Part shown: positions 61,347-64,000 of the stretch, piece after piece
How positions within the stretch are numbered: the stretch's first letter is position 1
Layout of the letters: every line of letters begins with the position of its first letter
NCBI GenBank assembly: GCA_958421945.1
Contig: CATZMZ010000001.1
Span: forward strand, 186,001-250,000
DNA length: 64,000 nt
Direction of reading: 5' to 3'
Source: an uncultured Eubacteriales bacterium
Lineage (GTDB): Bacteria; Bacillota; Clostridia; Christensenellales; Borkfalkiaceae
Translations under genes and position numbers: made by a program
The notes under the pieces: model-generated
Told to the model about the DNA's origin: nothing
The model's database searches: none
Seen by the model: only the letters and a program-made list of their open reading frames with translations

Positions 61347-64000
61347 TAATTTCAAAAAACCATTATTTTGGATAGTTCTTGTATTGTCGGTATGTTTATT
61401 TACGATACTTGCAAGCTGTTCTTCTTGTGATAACGAGTCGGGTAGCGACGATTCAGACTTGCCGTTTACACTGAATTATCATTTAAAAAGTCTTTCCTTA
61501 TACGATACTCTGCAGTTGAACGTCAACGGTTATGAAGACGTTGTTTGGTCAAGCGATAATGAAAGCATTGCTTCCGTAAACGACGGATTGGTTACGGCAA
61601 ATTCCTTTGGGTCGGCAACGATTATTGTTAAAAAGGGTAATTTGACCGATACCTGTATTGTAAACGTTTTAAATGAAAACATCGTTCCTTACGTAAAGGT
61701 AAATGTGGACGATACGGGATTAGGCGTACTTGTCGGAGACGAGTATTGTCTCAAATGCGTTGTGCGTTTTAACAATAAAGACTATACAGACGGCGTATTT
61801 AAATTCTTATCTTCAGACGAAAGTGTAGTTACAATTACCGAAAGCGGTGTGGTTCATGCAAAGGAAATAGGCGACGCAACCATTACCGTAAAGGGGAACT
61901 GGAGGGGTTTTGACTCAAAGCAATTAACAATTGATCTACCGGTTTCCGTTAATCCTGATTTAACAATGAATCTTTCTATTGAAAATGAAGAGATTTTTAC
62001 AAGAAGCTGCATAATCGATAACGTGAATTATTCTAATACCACCAAACTGTCATATTCGATTATGATTGACGGACAAGATAAAACAACGTCAACTGAAGTG
62101 GTGTGGAAAGTTTTGGATTCAAACGTTGTTTACCTGAACGGGGCAACCGTTACCGCAAAAAACAGAGGTCAAACAGAAATATATTATGAGTGTAGCTTAA
62201 ACGGCAAAACTTATAGCTCGTTATCAGTTTCGGTTGCTGTAAATGCGCCTTTAAAATCAATAGACGAACCAGTTATTTATGAAATAGGTAACGGGTGTAT
62301 TCCTAATTCGATTTTTGAAGGCACGCCTTACTCGGTTAAATTCAAAACAACAGATTACACTGAAAAATCGGAATTTGACAGTGACGGAATTCGTATCGAC
62401 AGTGATAGTCAAAACGGATTTAAAGGTAGTGAAATGACTTTTGCAATCGATACAGAAGTTTATTCGTATTCGGTAAACGTTATATTTGTTACGCATGCTA
62501 TATCTACAAAAGACAAGTTTGTGTCATTTTTAAACTCTTACAGCGGAAACAAGTCTAACGTTGAAAATAATATGTCAAACACGTATTACGCCGTTCTTAC
62601 GACAGATATAGATTTAACGGGCGTTATATTGCCGAGTAAATCTTATAACAATGATAGGTTTTTCGGCAGATTTAACGGATTAGGTCATTATATTAAAAAT
62701 CCTACGGTAAATGCAAGCGGCGGAATTTTCGGGGGATTGCAAAATTGCACAATTGAAAACTTAGCGATAGACGGTGTAAACATTACACAAACTTACGCGT
62801 CGTACGCTATTTTGGCAGGATACCTTTATCCGGGAGCTAAAGTTAGCAACGTATACGTTAATGCGAACATTGAACAGTTAACGTTTTACAGAGGATTGTT
62901 CTATAATCAAACTAACGGTACACTTTCAAATATAGTTGCTCGTCTTACTTATGGCAGTAACAACAATGCGGAAAACAAGTATGTTTTCGGTTTGTCGGAT
63001 ATTTATAATAAAACGAGCCATATTTACGCAATAGGAAATGCCACGGCTTATTGCGGCATATTTGACGAATCGTCAAATAGTTATGTTCCCTATACTCAGC
63101 AAATTGTTTACTCAGACGCAGAAGCCTTCTTTAGCGCAAATTGCGACGATTTTATTTCGGATAACGGATTTACCAAATATTGGGTGAAAACTGATAATTC
63201 GTTAAAGTTCGGGAAATTAACGATATATTCATCCAAGCATGAAGAATCTGTCATTCTGCCCGAAAAAGAGATAAACGAACTTTTGGTATATAAAATAGGT
63301 ACTGATTGTATTCCGAATTCACTATTTGAAGGCAATCCTAAAACTATTAAAATTAATGCGACGGATTATAGCGAAAGCTCGCAGTTTAATAGCGACGGTA
63401 TTTATGTTGACGCTGACGTTCAGAATAATTTTAAGGGGATTGAAACGGCCTTTATAATTGAAACAGATATCTGCTCGTATGCAGTAAACGTTTTATTCGT
63501 TACGCACGCCATTTCTACGAAAGACGAATTTATATCCTTTTTAAACTCTTACAGCGGAAACAATTCTAACGTTGAAAATAATATGTCAAACACGTATTAC
63601 GCCGTTCTTACGAAAGATATAGATTTAACGGGCGTTATATTGCCGAGTAAAGCTTATAACAATGATAGGTTTTTCGGCCAATTTAACGGATTAGGTCATT
63701 GTATTAAAAATCCTACGGTAAATGCGACCGGAGGAATTTTCGGTGGATTGCAAGATTGCACGATTGAAAACTTAGCAATAGACGGTGTAAACATTACGAG
63801 CAATTCAGGTTACAGGGCGATATTAGCAGGATACATATATCCGGGAGCTAATGTTAGCAACGTATACGTAAAAGCGACGATAAGCCAACCTTCGGTTTTC
63901 AGGGGTTTGTTTAACAATATGCAGCATGGTACGATTTCAAATATTGTTGCGGATATAACGTATAGTGGTTCTTCAACCGTAGGTAAGTTTGTGTTCGGAG
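61339..64000 (+). CDS. Lipoprotein with Ig-like domains and tandem GLUG-like modules (3' end outside window)
   Basis: The frame is open from ATG 61339 to the window edge (887 codons so far). The N-terminus has a hydrophobic helix and lipobox LASC. Residues 45-115 and 125-215 resemble bacterial Ig-like group 2 domains (VVWSSDNESIASVNDGLVTA, then FKFLSSDESVVTITESGVV). From residue 314 a 337-residue unit starts (EIGNGCIPNSIFEG... plus THAIST module at 385-632); a second copy starts at residue 651. The unit repeats with an exact period of 1011 bases. The module is shared with the protein at 54049. It is the last seen gene of the operon begun at 56317. Confidence 0.82.
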   Translation, partial: MNNNFKKPLFWIVLVLSVCLFTILASCSSCDNESGSDDSDLPFTLNYHLKSLSLYDTLQLNVNGYEDVVWSSDNESIASVNDGLVTANSFGSATIIVKKGNLTDTCIVNVLNENIVPYVKVNVDDTGLGVLVGDEYCLKCVVRFNNKDYTDGVFKFLSSDESVVTITESGVVHAKEIGDATITVKGNWRGFDSKQLTIDLPVSVNPDLTMNLSIENEEIFTRSCIIDNVNYSNTTKLSYSIMIDGQDKTTSTEVVWKVLDSNVVYLNGATVTAKNRGQTEIYYECSLNGKTYSSLSVSVAVNAPLKSIDEPVIYEIGNGCIPNSIFEGTPYSVKFKTTDYTEKSEFDSDGIRIDSDSQNGFKGSEMTFAIDTEVYSYSVNVIFVTHAISTKDKFVSFLNSYSGNKSNVENNMSNTYYAVLTTDIDLTGVILPSKSYNNDRFFGRFNGLGHYIKNPTVNASGGIFGGLQNCTIENLAIDGVNITQTYASYAILAGYLYPGAKVSNVYVNANIEQLTFYRGLFYNQTNGTLSNIVARLTYGSNNNAENKYVFGLSDIYNKTSHIYAIGNATAYCGIFDESSNSYVPYTQQIVYSDAEAFFSANCDDFISDNGFTKYWVKTDNSLKFGKLTIYSSKHEESVILPEKEINELLVYKIGTDCIPNSLFEGNPKTIKINATDYSESSQFNSDGIYVDADVQNNFKGIETAFIIETDICSYAVNVLFVTHAISTKDEFISFLNSYSGNNSNVENNMSNTYYAVLTKDIDLTGVILPSKAYNNDRFFGQFNGLGHCIKNPTVNATGGIFGGLQDCTIENLAIDGVNITSNSGYRAILAGYIYPGANVSNVYVKATISQPSVFRGLFNNMQHGTISNIVADITYSGSSTVGKFVFG
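62278..64000 (+). repeat. 1011-base tandem protein-coding repeat
   Basis: Unit 1 spans 62278-63288 and unit 2 starts at 63289 (IPNS segment) and runs off the window. Each unit is an IPNS-FEG linker domain followed by the THAIST beta-helix module (starting at 62491 and 63502). The third copy of the module is at 55264-56010 in the secreted protein gene. Unit 2 and that copy align without gaps, and bases 63841-64000 are identical to 55603-55762. Confidence 0.9.

Overview
The window looks like part of the chromosome of a low-GC-lineage Gram-positive bacterium (Bacillota, probably an uncultured gut Clostridia member close to Christensenellales; the lineage is inference). Supporting signs are strong AGGAGG-type ribosome binding sites, the McsA/McsB/ClpC and YwlE phospho-arginine genes, a long-form HPF, a PrsA-like lipoprotein next to mfd, and UPF0237/UPF0210 (ACT + PFL) partners. 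No rRNA, CRISPR array, prophage or intact insertion sequence is seen.

Positions 1 to about 44.9 kb are dense housekeeping sequence, almost all on the plus strand, with GC-rich codon choice (many GCG, CGC and GAC codons). In order: end of a signal peptidase, ACT and PFL proteins, oligoendopeptidase F, replicative helicase DnaB, the t6A enzyme TsaC/Sua5, protein-arginine phosphatase, RpiB, GalU, McsA-McsB, ClpC, HPF and a TIM-barrel epimerase. A surface-glycan block follows (15.2-25.2 kb): a Wzz-like protein on the minus strand, then a sugar-phosphate transferase, the four dTDP-rhamnose genes, a Wzx flippase, LicD, a class V aminotransferase and a LicC/PntC-like cytidylyltransferase. Then come prs, pth, mfd, a parvulin-like lipoprotein, an exonuclease, a PHP protein, two membrane proteins, an orphan rhaB, tyrS, a YigZ-family protein, recX, nnr, nrdR, dCMP deaminase and an MFS transporter.

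A tRNA-Ser(UGA) gene at 44.94 kb marks a sharp change. Everything after it is visibly AT-richer, more loosely packed and of accessory type, as expected of a genomic island beside a tRNA. Directly behind the tRNA lies a head-to-head array of six small hairpins with shared linkers, then two tiny ORFs and a GH39-like enzyme, then about 1.3 kb of decayed sequence. Next come three further glycosidases without signal peptides (GH63/GH37-like, GH28, GH125) and an AraC regulator, which together look like a cytoplasmic glycan-processing set without a transporter in view.

From 53.8 kb to the end the genes encode exported proteins: a 46-codon small ORF coupled to a secreted protein, a 1006-residue Ig-like secreted protein, a DUF4838 lipoprotein, and a long lipoprotein gene (from 61339, running off the window) built of Ig-like domains and a 1011-nt tandem repeat. 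Its repeat module is shared with the secreted protein at 54049, with 160 identical bases but mosaic relationships elsewhere, which suggests recent recombination between surface-protein modules. Three promoters in this island have the same TTTACA-17-TAAAAT arrangement. This island, and especially the module-shuffling exported proteins, the small ORF and the hairpin array, is the most novel part of the window.
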